NCBI RefSeq assembly: GCF_001506165.1
Contig: NZ_CP011427.1
Span: 3,906,001 to 3,970,000 of the forward strand
Direction: 5' to 3'
From: Pantoea vagans
GTDB taxonomy: Bacteria > Pseudomonadota > Gammaproteobacteria > Enterobacterales > Enterobacteriaceae
DNA: 64,000 nt
Positions within the stretch are counted from its first letter, which is position 1, and every line of letters begins with the position of its first letter. The translations under genes were made by a program, and so were the position numbers. The notes below the pieces were generated by a model. That model was not told the DNA's origin and made no database searches. It saw nothing but the letters and a program-made list of their open reading frames with translations. This document shows positions 39,873 through 50,400 of the stretch, piece after piece.

Positions 39873-41419
39873 CAGTGGCGATCTCCATCAAGGTTGAGAA
39901 TAAACGGTTGGGGTGTTTGCGCACTGCGCCTCTCAGCAACCGCCGTCGGACGGGTCGAGGGTAAATCCACCGAAGCCATCTGCACTTCACGTTGTGCCAC
40001 CGGGGTCAGCTGGCGAATCTTATGCACTTCCGACAGAATCTGATTGTCCTCAAACCACACCACGCGGTTACTGAACAACTCATCATGCGGCAGTGAGAAA
40101 ATCGACTTCAGCGCAATATCCAGATCGTTAAAGCGACAGGAGGATAAGAACAAATAGATGCGGTCATTAATCAACGTCACTAAATCACCAAAGCGACGCG
40201 GTTTACACAACGTCAGAACCTGCTCCGGCTTCAACTGAGGGACGGGACGCAATGCCACCATCAGTCCTTTGTCATTTTCCGGCAGCAGCGTGTTGCCCAT
40301 TAGCTGCTGCACGGCGGTGCAGAAGTTCTCCAGCGGCAGATAGCCTTTCTGCTGTAGCGGTTGCAGCGCCTGCATCAAGGCCGAGAGATTGGCCGGCACG
40401 TGACGGGTAAATTGCTGCCCCTGAATCCCCTCCAGCGTGGTGAGAAAACGCGATAAGGTGGCTGCCGTCGGCACAATGGCATTTACCCCACAAGCCAGCA
40501 AAAGACGCTCATCACTGTATCTAAGACTGGTACTGATTTCGCGCACCACAATCTTCAGCGTATTACCCCGTGAACGGCGCAAACTGTGGACCATCTTCGC
40601 TAAGGTATTGATATCCTGATTATGGGCCAGGCTAAAAATGACAGTTGCCGCATTCGCCTGCTGAGCACGAGAGAACACCCCTTCATTGTCGCTAAACAGT
40701 TGCCACTGGCTGGACAGCGGCGGTGCACCTTCTAACACCCCTTCTTGCGCCAGGAATTGATTTTCATCATTCAGGCTGAGCGGAGTATGTTGTTCCGTTT
40801 CATTGGCGGCACAAAATTGATTATCAGTGCAACTGAGTCGGATAGCGCGGTCCGCCAAAAGTTTGTCTGCGGAGTACCACCAGTTAATTCGGTATTGCCA
40901 GCTATCTTGTTGAAATTCTAAATGCGCGACACCATCAAGTTGGCGAAAATAACGCTGAAGATGATTACGCAAGTGAATAATTGCCGTGCCCGAGGTGATC
41001 AATAGCAAGGTGATTTGTTTTTTGATTAACAAACGACGCATGCGTTTAACCCATTGCGTCAGTTCATCCTCGGATAATTTACTCCACAGTGCGGCGTTGC
41101 TGTAAAACAGCACGAGGCCACTACGGCTATTCAGCACGCGGGAAAAATCATTCTCAAGGTGTTGCAGGCTGGCTTTATTGGCCGGCAAAGAAAATAACGG
41201 GATACGCGCTGGACCAGAGACAGGATCGGGAGTGAGCAGCGCTTGTGGCTTCTCATCTGCGCTGACCAGGGTTGCCGCCTGCTGATGGCTAACCACCTGA
41301 CGCAGCAGTAATCTGGCATCTTCCTGACGCTGACTGGTGATCCAATAAAACCCTGGATTCTGTAGTGTAATTAATTCCTGCTGAACCTGTTGTAGGCCAA
41401 GCGCGTAGCGATTTTTCAT
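39872..41419 (-). CDS. bcsE: BcsE, c-di-GMP-binding regulator of cellulose synthesis
   Basis: Cytoplasmic 515-residue protein (E. coli 523). The C-terminal two thirds align well (VLEGAPPLSSQWQLFSDNE, ATVVFSL, DERLLLACGVNAIVPTAATLSRFLTTLEGIQGQQFTRHVP, LVALRPVPQLKPEQVLTLCKPRRFGDL, VWFEDNQI). The RxxD site that binds c-di-GMP is Arg-Tyr-Ser-Asp in TSLRYSDERLL. The N-terminal domain is divergent. First gene of the minus-strand trio; divergent from bcsR across a 193-bp gap. Confidence 0.93.
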   Translation of the reverse strand: MKNRYALGLQQVQQELITLQNPGFYWITSQRQEDARLLLRQVVSHQQAATLVSADEKPQALLTPDPVSGPARIPLFSLPANKASLQHLENDFSRVLNSRSGLVLFYSNAALWSKLSEDELTQWVKRMRRLLIKKQITLLLITSGTAIIHLRNHLQRYFRQLDGVAHLEFQQDSWQYRINWWYSADKLLADRAIRLSCTDNQFCAANETEQHTPLSLNDENQFLAQEGVLEGAPPLSSQWQLFSDNEGVFSRAQQANAATVIFSLAHNQDINTLAKMVHSLRRSRGNTLKIVVREISTSLRYSDERLLLACGVNAIVPTAATLSRFLTTLEGIQGQQFTRHVPANLSALMQALQPLQQKGYLPLENFCTAVQQLMGNTLLPENDKGLMVALRPVPQLKPEQVLTLCKPRRFGDLVTLINDRIYLFLSSCRFNDLDIALKSIFSLPHDELFSNRVVWFEDNQILSEVHKIRQLTPVAQREVQMASVDLPSTRPTAVAERRSAQTPQPFILNLDGDRH

Positions 41420-41551
41420 ATTTGTTTCACGATCAGAACAATCCAGGCTAGTTTAATATAGACGACGACGATTGGAACTGCTGAAATAAATAAAACCTGC
41501 GCTATCTCAAATCACATTGATTTTTGCATGGTGCCTGCTTTTCTTCCGGTC

Positions 41552-41557
41552 TAGACT
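41552..41557 (+). promoter_or_regulatory. Candidate -10 box for bcsRQABC
   Basis: CTAGACTTTA at 41551-41560 contains TAGACT with a preceding C, a pattern favoured by RpoS-dependent promoters. It lies 56 bp upstream of the bcsR ATG in the bcsE-bcsR divergent gap. No -35 box is convincing; RpoS dependence is a guess. Confidence 0.35.
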
Positions 41558-41612
41558 TTACAAAAAATAAAACCACAATTCATCCGTTGCTGTTTTTGGT
41601 GGCAAGAAAGTA

Positions 41613-41807
41613 ATGAAAACTGAGAATGCCTTTTCGCTGATCGCTTCCACCAGTGAGGATCAGGATGACATTAATGCGTTGAGCGAAGCCTTTTCTTTAA
41701 TGGCCTTTCGTTACATTGATATTGCCCGCGAAGAGCGCCTCAATTCTCTGCTCACGCGCTGGCCGCTATTGCATGAATTAACTGCCTTACAGGAACCTGA
41801 ACGCTAA
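41613..41807 (+). CDS. bcsR: BcsR, regulatory subunit of cellulose synthesis
   Basis: 64-residue acidic protein matching E. coli BcsR (62 residues) in the core: DI-AL-EAFSL...YIDIAREERLNSLLTRWPLLHEL against DIVALKQAFSLPDIDYADISQREQLAAALKRWPLLAEF. BcsR forms a complex with BcsQ that gates the synthase assembly. Its stop overlaps the bcsQ start by one base (TAATG). Confidence 0.9.
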   Translation: MKTENAFSLIASTSEDQDDINALSEAFSLMAFRYIDIAREERLNSLLTRWPLLHELTALQEPER

Positions 41808-42538
41808 TGCCGGTTATTGCCTTACAAGGATTGCGTGGTGGTTGCGGTGCAACCTCGCTCAGTGCGGCACTCGGCTGGGCACTCAACGCGTTGCGGGAAT
41901 CAGTGTTAGTCATCGATTTTTCTGCGTCAAATCAACTGGCTGCCCATTTCAACTTGCCTCTCACTCATCCACAGGGCTGGGTGCCCGCCCTGCTGGAACA
42001 GCAGCCGTGGCAGCAGTGTGCGCAGCGTTATCAAACCGGGCTCGATTTTCTGCCGTTCGGCACGTTAAGTCATCATCAAACGTTAACCTTGCAAGCGGCG
42101 GATGAGCATTTTGCTGCACCACTGCTTAACGCGCTCCCGGCCCTGAAAGCGCATTATCGTTGGGTGATCCTCGACCTTCCAGCGGATCTTCAACCCTGGC
42201 AGCGATCTTTTGCCCATGCAGCCGATCGATTGCTGCAAGTGCTATCGCTGGATGCCAACTGCCAGCTACGTTTGCATCACCCACGCTTCCTGCCGCATAC
42301 CCTGTTTTTGATCAACCAGTTCAACGCCAACAGCCAGCTACAACAAGATCTCCATCAACTGTGGCTGCGCACGCTGAAGAATCTTATTCCACAGGTCATT
42401 CATCGTGATGAAGCGCTGGCCGAGGCGCTGATGATGAAGCAGCCGGTGGGCGAATATCGCCCCCATGCGCTGGCGAGTGAGGAGATCAATACCCTGGCGA
42501 ACTGGCTGCTGCTGAATGTTGCGGGTGGTCACGCGTGA
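41807..42538 (+). CDS. bcsQ: BcsQ, MinD/ParA-like ATPase with atypical P-loop (operon 1)
   Basis: 243-residue SIMIBI protein that with BcsR controls assembly and polar placement of the cellulose synthase. The phosphate loop reads GLRGGCGATS (8-17): both lysines of the usual KGGxGKT are missing, as in E. coli BcsQ (GVRGGVGTTT). Matching C-terminal stretches are DLPADLQ, LDANCQLRLH, HRDEALAEALMMKQPVGEYRPHALASEEINTLANW. The bcsA GTG start overlaps its stop by 4 bases. Confidence 0.93.
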   Translation: MPVIALQGLRGGCGATSLSAALGWALNALRESVLVIDFSASNQLAAHFNLPLTHPQGWVPALLEQQPWQQCAQRYQTGLDFLPFGTLSHHQTLTLQAADEHFAAPLLNALPALKAHYRWVILDLPADLQPWQRSFAHAADRLLQVLSLDANCQLRLHHPRFLPHTLFLINQFNANSQLQQDLHQLWLRTLKNLIPQVIHRDEALAEALMMKQPVGEYRPHALASEEINTLANWLLLNVAGGHA

Positions 42539-45150
42539 ATCCGTTGCGCTGGCTTTTGGTTCCGCAGGCATGGCAGGCGCTGCAGCGTCGCGCCCGTACA
42601 GCACGTCAGCACGGCGCAGGGCGTTTAACCGTGGCGTTGCACCTGCTGTGGTGTGTGCTGGCCTGGTCGCTGCTGCGACTGGAAACGCCCGGCTGGCAAC
42701 GTATTCTGCAACAGCGTCAGCGCTACTATCCGCAAATCTCACCGCAGCGCCCGCGTCCGTTAGATGCGCTGCGCTACGCGCTGCAGAGTCTGTGGCTGCT
42801 GCTGGTGTTGCCACTCGACAACAGCGCGCGCAGTGAACGTAAACGCTTCAACGCATTTAGCTCACTGTTTCGCTGGCGTCAGCAGTTTTATCAATGGTTG
42901 GGCACGCTGCCTGCACGGGTAGCGAAAACCGGTTTGCATCTGCGCACCGAGCAACAACTGCAAAAACTGCCCGTGCGCGTGCGTCAGTTGCTGTTTATCA
43001 CCGCTGCGATTGTCGCCAGTCTGCTGGCGTTACTCTGTATTTCACAGCCGTTTGGCATCACCACCCAGTTTGTTTTTGTGCTGCTGTTGTGGGGTCTGGC
43101 GATGATGGTGCGCCGCGTGCCGGGCCGCCTCTCGACTATCATGCTGATTGTGTTGTCGCTGACCATTTCCTGTCGCTATTTGTGGTGGCGTTACACCGAA
43201 ACCCTGAACTGGGACGATCCGCTGAGCCTGACCTTTGGTCTGCTGCTGATTGGTGCCGAAACTTATTCGTGGTCGGTACTGGTGCTGGGTTATTTCCAGA
43301 CGCTGTGGCCACTCAATCGCCAGCCGGTGTCAATGCCCCCTGAAATCACTACCTGGCCGAGCGTCGATATTCTGGTGCCGACGTATAACGAGCCGCTGAG
43401 CGTGGTGAAACCGACCATCTACGCAGCCATGGGCATCGACTGGCCGCAGGACAAACTCAATATCTACATTCTTGATGACGGCACACGGGAAGAGTTCCGC
43501 GAGTTTGCCGCCAGCGTAGGCGTCAATTATGTGGTGCGACCCACCCATGAACACGCCAAAGCGGGCAACATCAATCACGCACTGAAAGTCGCCTGCCGCA
43601 GTGACTACGTGGCGATATTTGACTGCGACCACGTGCCAACACGCTCCTTCCTGCAACTGACCATGGGCTGGTTCCTGAAGGATCACCGTCTCGCGATGCT
43701 GCAAACACCGCATCACTTCTTCTCGCCTGACCCGTTCGAGCGCAACCTCGGCCGCTTCCGCCAGACGCCCAACGAAGGCTCGCTGTTCTACGGCCTGGTT
43801 CAGGACGGTAATGACACCTGGGATGCAGCGTTCTTCTGCGGCTCCTGTGCGGTGCTGCGCCGTACAGCATTAGATGAGATTGGCGGCATTGCAGTGGAAA
43901 CCGTGACCGAAGATGCCCACACCTCACTACGCCTGCATCGTCAGGGTTACACTTCGGCGTATATTCGTATTCCACAAGCCGCCGGCCTGGCGACCGAAAG
44001 TTTGTCCGCGCACATTGGTCAGCGCATCCGTTGGGCGCGTGGCATGGTGCAGATTTTCCGTCTCGATAACCCGCTGTTTGGCAAAGGGTTAAAGCTGGTG
44101 CAGCGCTTATGCTACGCCAACGCCATGCTGCACTTCCTCGCCGGGATTCCACGCCTGATTTTCCTGCTGGCGCCCTTGGCCTTCCTGCTGTGCCACGCCT
44201 ACATCATCTACGCCCCCGCGCTGGCGATTGCGATTTATGTGCTGCCGCATATGGTGCACACCAGCCTGACGAACTCGCGCATTCAGGGACGCTGGCGTCA
44301 CTCGTTCTGGAGTGAAGTGTATGAAACCGTGCTGGCATGGTACATCGCGCGCCCGACCACCGTGGCGCTGTTTAATCCGCACAAAGGCAAGTTCAACGTC
44401 ACTGCCAAAGGCGGTCTGGTGGAAGAGCGCCATCTCGATTGGGTGATCACCAAGCCTTACATGATGCTGGTGCTGTTGAATATCGCAGGCATCGGCATGG
44501 CCTTCTGGCGCATGGCCTACGGCCCCGCCAACGAAATGCTCACCATTTGGGTCAGCCTGGTGTGGGTGGTGTACAACATGATCATCCTCGGGGGGGCCGT
44601 GGCCGTCTCGGTGGAAGCGCGCCAGATTCGCGAAGCGCACCGCGTGGAGATCGCCATGCCGGCGGCCATCGCCCGTCAGGACGGCCATATGGTGCCCTGC
44701 ACACTGCGTGACTACTCCGATGGTGGCGTGGGCGTCGAACTGCGTGAAGCAGATGCCCTGAAGGAAGATGAACCCGTCTGGCTGCTACTGCGCCGTGGTC
44801 AGCAGGAGTTCAGCTTCCCCTGCCAGGTACAGCGCGTGTTTGGCCGCCGTGCCGGTATTCGCCTGCATCAACTCTCGACTCGCCAGCATATTGAATTTAT
44901 TCAGTGTACCTTCGCCCGCGCCGATACCTGGGCGCTATGGCAGGACGGCTTCCCGGAAGACAAACCGGTGCAGAGCCTGGCAGACATTATGATACTGGGC
45001 TTCAAAGGCTATTTGCGCCTGGCGGAGTATGGCCCTGCCCCGCTGCGCCGACTTTTCCAGGTACTGACAGCGTTAGTCAGCTGGCTGGCTTCACTGTTAC
45101 CACAGGGCATTCGCCACACCCCTGCGGCAATCAAAACCGATTTCACTTAA
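42535..45150 (+). CDS. bcsA: Cellulose synthase catalytic subunit (operon 1)
   Basis: Processive GT2 enzyme making beta-1,4-glucan from UDP-glucose while extruding it through the inner membrane. It is 871 residues (E. coli 872) with a 150-residue N-terminal extension typical of the E. coli type. Motifs: Asp315 in LDDG, DCD (363-365), FFCGS (433-437), TED (458-460), Q496-x-x-R-W, gating loop FNVTAKGG (620-627), and PilZ motifs R699-x-x-x-R703 and D726-x-S-x-x-G731 for c-di-GMP. The start is GTG, overlapping bcsQ. Confidence 0.97.
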   Translation: MNPLRWLLVPQAWQALQRRARTARQHGAGRLTVALHLLWCVLAWSLLRLETPGWQRILQQRQRYYPQISPQRPRPLDALRYALQSLWLLLVLPLDNSARSERKRFNAFSSLFRWRQQFYQWLGTLPARVAKTGLHLRTEQQLQKLPVRVRQLLFITAAIVASLLALLCISQPFGITTQFVFVLLLWGLAMMVRRVPGRLSTIMLIVLSLTISCRYLWWRYTETLNWDDPLSLTFGLLLIGAETYSWSVLVLGYFQTLWPLNRQPVSMPPEITTWPSVDILVPTYNEPLSVVKPTIYAAMGIDWPQDKLNIYILDDGTREEFREFAASVGVNYVVRPTHEHAKAGNINHALKVACRSDYVAIFDCDHVPTRSFLQLTMGWFLKDHRLAMLQTPHHFFSPDPFERNLGRFRQTPNEGSLFYGLVQDGNDTWDAAFFCGSCAVLRRTALDEIGGIAVETVTEDAHTSLRLHRQGYTSAYIRIPQAAGLATESLSAHIGQRIRWARGMVQIFRLDNPLFGKGLKLVQRLCYANAMLHFLAGIPRLIFLLAPLAFLLCHAYIIYAPALAIAIYVLPHMVHTSLTNSRIQGRWRHSFWSEVYETVLAWYIARPTTVALFNPHKGKFNVTAKGGLVEERHLDWVITKPYMMLVLLNIAGIGMAFWRMAYGPANEMLTIWVSLVWVVYNMIILGGAVAVSVEARQIREAHRVEIAMPAAIARQDGHMVPCTLRDYSDGGVGVELREADALKEDEPVWLLLRRGQQEFSFPCQVQRVFGRRAGIRLHQLSTRQHIEFIQCTFARADTWALWQDGFPEDKPVQSLADIMILGFKGYLRLAEYGPAPLRRLFQVLTALVSWLASLLPQGIRHTPAAIKTDFT

Positions 45151-45165
45151 GTTGATGATAAGACC

Positions 45166-47463
45166 ATGACGAGAAAACTGAGCTGGTTTACCGCCCTGTT
45201 GCTGGGCACTGCCACGCTGGCGCAGGCTGCGCCACAGCCTTCAGCGCCCGAGGCACCTCGCGCCGCCGCACAGACGCCGCTCCCGGTGGTTGCTCAACCC
45301 CTGGATGTGAATGCGCCGCTGCGCGACAGCCAGCTGCTGTTCAATCAGGTCGCGCCGCCACCCGGCAGCATGACGCTGCGCGGCACGGAACCCACCAGCC
45401 AGATCGAGTTTGGGGTGCGCAGTGACGAAGTGGTGACGCGTGCTTTGTTGACGCTCAGTTATCGTCCCTCTCCGGCGCTGATCCCCACGCTGTCGCAACT
45501 TAAGGTCTATCTCAACGATGAACTGGTCGGGCTGATCACCGTCACCGCTGACCAGTTGGGCAAAGAGAATCAAACCCAGCTGCCGATCGATCCGCGTTTT
45601 ATCGGTGATTTCAACCGTGTGCGTCTTGAGCTGGTTGGGCATTACGCTAACGTGTGTGAAAACCCTGCCAACAGCACCATCTGGATGGATATCGGCAAAG
45701 AGAGCAAACTCGATCTGACGCTGCAAAAACTGCCGCTGAAGAACGACCTCTCGCACTTCCCGGAACCCTTCTTTGACGCGCGTGATAATCGGCCTTTGCA
45801 GCTGCCGATGGTGTTCAGCAACCAGCCAAACCTGGTACAGCAGCGCGCCGCCGGTATTCTGGCTTCGTGGTTCGGTAGCAAAGCCCAGTGGCGTGGACAG
45901 TCTTTCCCGGTACTGTATAACCAGTTGCCGAAAGATCAGCATGCGGTGATTTTCGCCACTAACGGTCATCGCCCTGACTTCCTGAAAGACCTGCCGCCGG
46001 TGGACAAGCCAACGGTGGAGATGGTGAGCCAGCCCGACAATCCGTACGAAAAAATGCTGCTGGTGCTGGGCCGTGATGATAACGACCTGCTGACCGCCGT
46101 TGAAGGTATCGCGCAAGGTGAACTGCTGCTGCGCGGCGATACGTCCACCATCGACAGCGTCAAACTGCTGGCCCCACGCCAGGCCTACGATGCGCCAAAC
46201 TGGGTGCGCACCGACCGCCGCACCACTTTTGCCGAGCTGACGCAATATCAGAACCAGCTGCAGGCCGACGGCTTGCAGCCGAACCCTATCAGCCTGACGC
46301 TGAACCTGCCGCCCGATCTGTTCCTGGTGCGTGCACGCGGCATCGATATGGATCTGATTTACCGCTATACCTCGCCGATTCAGCAAGACGGCTCGCGTTT
46401 AGCTGTACACCTGAACAATCAGTTCATGCAGGATTATCCGCTGACGGTAAAAGATACCGCCGGTCAGCAGCTGATGCGCATTCCGCTGATGCAAGGGCTG
46501 CAAGACAGCAACCGCCAGTTGACCATTCCGGCACTGCGTCTTGGCGTGGTGAACCAACTGCGCTTCAGCTTTGACTATGCCAATACCTTTATTGGCGGCA
46601 CCGCCGATGGTCGCTGTGAAACCGTCACTGCCGTTGGTCACCACGTGGTGATCGACGATCACTCCAGCATCGATTTCTCCGGCTATCGCCACTACATCGA
46701 GATGCCGTCGCTCGGTGCCTATGCTAACGCCGGTTTCCCTTACAGCCGCTACGCCGATCTCGCGCAAACCCTGGTGTTAGTACAGCCGAAGCCGAATAAC
46801 GGCGAAGTCAGCACCATGCTGAATGCCTTGGGTGCCATCGGCGCGCAAACCGGTTACCCGGCACTGCGCGTGCAAATGAGCGATAACTGGCAGCAAGCCA
46901 AAGACAAAGATGCTGACCTGCTGATGATCGGCGGCATCCCGCAGGATCTGCAGGATGATAAGAAGATCAACTTACTGGTCGAGGCGGCACGTAGCTGGAT
47001 CAACATGCCTACGCGCCCGATCACCGCGCAGAATGTGCCGGTCTCAGACAGTGACCGCAAAGTGGAAAGCCAGACCGGTATCAGTTCACGCGGCCCGATG
47101 GGTGCGATTGTTGGATTCCAGTCGCCGTTTAACGATCAACGTAGCGTTGTCGCCTTGCTGGCTGACAGCCCACGCGGCTGGGATTTACTGAATAACGCGC
47201 TGCTCGACAGCGGAAAACGTGCTGCCGTGTTCGGCTCTGCCACCATCGTGCGGGAATCGGGCGTCACCAGCGTGCGCGTGGGCGACACCTACTTCGTCGG
47301 CCATCTGCCATGGTGGGAACGCTTGTGGAATATGCTGGCAACTCATCCGGTGTGGCTGGCGATTTGTGCCGTGGTGGTGGTGATTCTGTTTGCACTGATG
47401 GCATGGCGTCTGATGCGCATGGTCAGCCGTCGCCGTCTGGCCGAGCTGGATGATGATGAATAA
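45166..47463 (+). CDS. bcsB: Cellulose synthase periplasmic subunit (operon 1)
   Basis: 765-residue partner of BcsA: signal peptide (about 1-21, TLAQA), alternating carbohydrate-binding and flavodoxin-like domains, and a C-terminal membrane anchor (about 728-750) that packs on BcsA. Conserved cysteine and surroundings ANVCENPANSTIWMDIG and the DGRCETVTAVGHHVVIDDHSSIDFSGYRHY segment are present. The stop overlaps the next gene, bcsC, by 14 bases; in E. coli bcsZ lies between these two genes. Confidence 0.96.
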   Translation: MTRKLSWFTALLLGTATLAQAAPQPSAPEAPRAAAQTPLPVVAQPLDVNAPLRDSQLLFNQVAPPPGSMTLRGTEPTSQIEFGVRSDEVVTRALLTLSYRPSPALIPTLSQLKVYLNDELVGLITVTADQLGKENQTQLPIDPRFIGDFNRVRLELVGHYANVCENPANSTIWMDIGKESKLDLTLQKLPLKNDLSHFPEPFFDARDNRPLQLPMVFSNQPNLVQQRAAGILASWFGSKAQWRGQSFPVLYNQLPKDQHAVIFATNGHRPDFLKDLPPVDKPTVEMVSQPDNPYEKMLLVLGRDDNDLLTAVEGIAQGELLLRGDTSTIDSVKLLAPRQAYDAPNWVRTDRRTTFAELTQYQNQLQADGLQPNPISLTLNLPPDLFLVRARGIDMDLIYRYTSPIQQDGSRLAVHLNNQFMQDYPLTVKDTAGQQLMRIPLMQGLQDSNRQLTIPALRLGVVNQLRFSFDYANTFIGGTADGRCETVTAVGHHVVIDDHSSIDFSGYRHYIEMPSLGAYANAGFPYSRYADLAQTLVLVQPKPNNGEVSTMLNALGAIGAQTGYPALRVQMSDNWQQAKDKDADLLMIGGIPQDLQDDKKINLLVEAARSWINMPTRPITAQNVPVSDSDRKVESQTGISSRGPMGAIVGFQSPFNDQRSVVALLADSPRGWDLLNNALLDSGKRAAVFGSATIVRESGVTSVRVGDTYFVGHLPWWERLWNMLATHPVWLAICAVVVVILFALMAWRLMRMVSRRRLAELDDDE

Positions 47464-50400
47464 ACTGCCACTTGGGCTGCTGATTGCCAGCATCCTCGCG
47501 GGCCCCGGCGTGGCAGCCGATGGCCCGCAGGTTTCGCCGGTCGCGTGGCTGCTGATGCAGATCCGCACCGGTGAATCCACCAACAAATACGACCTGGTGC
47601 AGCAGTCACTCTATCGTCTGGAAAAAATCGATCCGGACAATCCACAGGTGCTGGCGGCGCAAATCCGCATGGCACTGCGTCAGGGCGATCAGGCCAAAGC
47701 GCAGACGCTGCTGGATGAATTGAAGAAAGTGGCGCCCGATGACATCGCCACACGGGAATCCGAAACCGGCCTGCGCTTGATGAGCGCGGAAGGTCGCCAG
47801 CAGCTGCAACAGGCACGCTTGCTGGCCACCGCCGGACGCGTAGAGGAAGCTAAAGCGGCCTGGGATGCGCTGTTCCATGGCGTCTTCCCGGACGTCAACA
47901 CCGAGCTGGAATACTGGCGTCTGGTGGCGCGTTTACCGGGCCAACAGATCACCGCTTATCGCCAGTTGCAGGGGCTGGAGCAGCGCTATCCCGGCAATAT
48001 CGGCGTAGAACTGCAGCTGGCACGCATGGCGTTTGATAACAATCAGCCGAATGAAGCGCTGAAGCAACTGCGCAGCCTGGCCAATCGTGATGGCGGACGT
48101 GATGCGGCTTCAGAGCTGTGGCTCCAGCAGATCCAGAATCAACCGGTCAGCGACCGCACTGTGGCCAGCCTGCAGCAATATTTGCAGGTGTTCACCTCGG
48201 GTGATGCCCAGCAGCGCGGCCAGGAAGAGCTGGCACGGCAGCAGAAATTGCTGGCCGATCCAGCCTATCGTCAGCGTATGCGTGGTTTGGCGCTGGTGGA
48301 TGCGGGCGGCGGGGCCGGTGCGATTGCCTCACTGAGCGCAGCGCTGAAAGCCAACCCCAATGATGCCGAACTGATGGGTGCCATGGGCCAGGCGCAGGCG
48401 CGTGCCAACAATCGCGCGGCGGCCATCAGCTGGCTGCAAAAAGCCATTCAGGCCGGGCAAGCCAGCACTCAGATTGGCAAATGGCAGTCCCTACTGCAAA
48501 CCAACCGCTACTGGCTGGCCATCAATAATGGCGATGACGCGCTGAAAAAAGGCGATCTCTCTGGTGCAGAACGTCAGTATCGCAGTGCGCAGGCCATCGA
48601 TAATCGCGACAGCTGGGCGTTGATTGGCCTGGGCGATGTGGCTCAGGCACGCAAAAATGAGGCGCAGGCGGAACAGTTCTGGCAACAGGCGTTGCGTCTG
48701 GATCGCAGCAATACCACGGCGGTGAGTCGGTTGGCTGGGCTTTATCAAAGACAATCTCCCGCACGCGCCATGGCGTTTATCAATTCCCTGCCTGCCGCAC
48801 AGCAGCGCTCCCTCGCCGATACCCTGCGTTCGCTGCGCAGTGACAGCCTGCGTGCGGAAGCCGATGCGCTGGCACAACAAGGCCAGTGGCATCAGGCGGT
48901 GGTGAAATATCGTCAGGCGGCGCAGGACAACCCTAATGACATCTGGCTCTCTTACCGCTTAGCCGGGGCGCTGCGTAACAGCGGCGCAGAGGCACAAGGC
49001 GCACAAGTGATGGACGCCATGGTGCGCCAGCATGCGCAGGAACCCGCCGCACTCTATGCGTGGGCGCTGTGGCTCTCCTCTGGCGATCAGGATGATGCGG
49101 CATTAGCGGCACTGCATCGCCTGCCTGAAGCGCGCTGGGACAGCAATATGCATGAGCTGGCCGATCGCTTAACCCAAGACAAAGTCTTCGCCCAGGCCAG
49201 CGAACTTCGGGCCAATGGCAAGGAACACGCGGCGCTGGCACTGTTAAACCAGCAGCCCGCCTCACAGCGACGTGACATCACGCTGGCCGACTGGGCGCTG
49301 GAGCGGGGTGATGCCCAATCCGCGCTGAACGGCTATCAACGCGTGCTGCAACAGGATGCGCAGAACAATGATGCGGCATTAGGCCGCATTGAAGCGTTAA
49401 TCGCCCTTAAGCGCACGCAGGAAGCGCGGCAGGCATTGCACGCCCTGCCGCCAAGTGTGGCGCAGCAAAATATCAACAGCGGAAGACGCGTGGCACTGGC
49501 CTGGCAAAACAGCGGCGACAGCGTGCGAGCGCAGCAGCTGCTGAATGATTTAAAAAACCGTGTGGCCAAAGAGCCGCCGTCGCAGAGTAAAGCGCTGGTG
49601 TACCGCGATGCCGCACGGCTGGAAACCCCTGAGCTGGCGCAGCAGGATTATCGCAAGGCGATGGCCGCCAGCGGCATCAGCCATGATGTACCGATGAGTA
49701 ATGATGACTACACCCGCCTGACGCGCAATGACGACCAGGATGACTGGCTAAAACGCAGCATTCGCAGCGATGCGGCCGACCTGTATCGTCAGCAGGACAC
49801 CACCTTCACGCTGGAGCAGGATTACTCACGCGATAAGGGCAACGGCGGCACGTCTGATTTTACCGCGCACACCACCATGATGCAGGCGGAGACGCCTTTC
49901 GCAGATGGACGCAGCTTTGTGCGCGTCGATCACGTATTGGTGTCTGCGGGGACTTTTTCGACCACCGACGGCAGCCACAGTGAACGGTTCGGCAGCTGTA
50001 ATGATGATAACTCAGGTGGCTGTAGCCGCGACTTCACCCAGCGCGATGAAGGTACGTCAATTGGTGTCGGCTGGCACAATGACCGCTGGTCAGGAGACAT
50101 CGGCACCACACCGCTCGGCTTTGAAGTCACCAACTGGGTGGGCGGTTTAAGCTGGAAAACCGATGTGAAAGATATTGGCGTGACCTTCACCGCTTCGCGC
50201 CGACCGATTTCCAGTTCGCTGCTGGCTTACGCGGGTGCCCGCGATCCGTCCGCCAATGGCGGGAAAACCTGGGGCGGCGTCGTGGCGACCGGTGGCTCTA
50301 TTGGGCTGAGTTACGATCAGGGCGAGGCCAATGGCGTGTGGGCCGATATCAGCGCCCATCAAATTACCGGTGAGAACGTCGCGGATAACAGCCGTGAACG

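Noticed and set aside
45241..46386. 381-codon open frame on the minus strand across bcsB of operon 1
   Set aside because: Antisense shadow of a well-conserved gene; composition is Gln/His/Arg-rich with no recognisable motif, as expected from the complement of G+C-biased codons.
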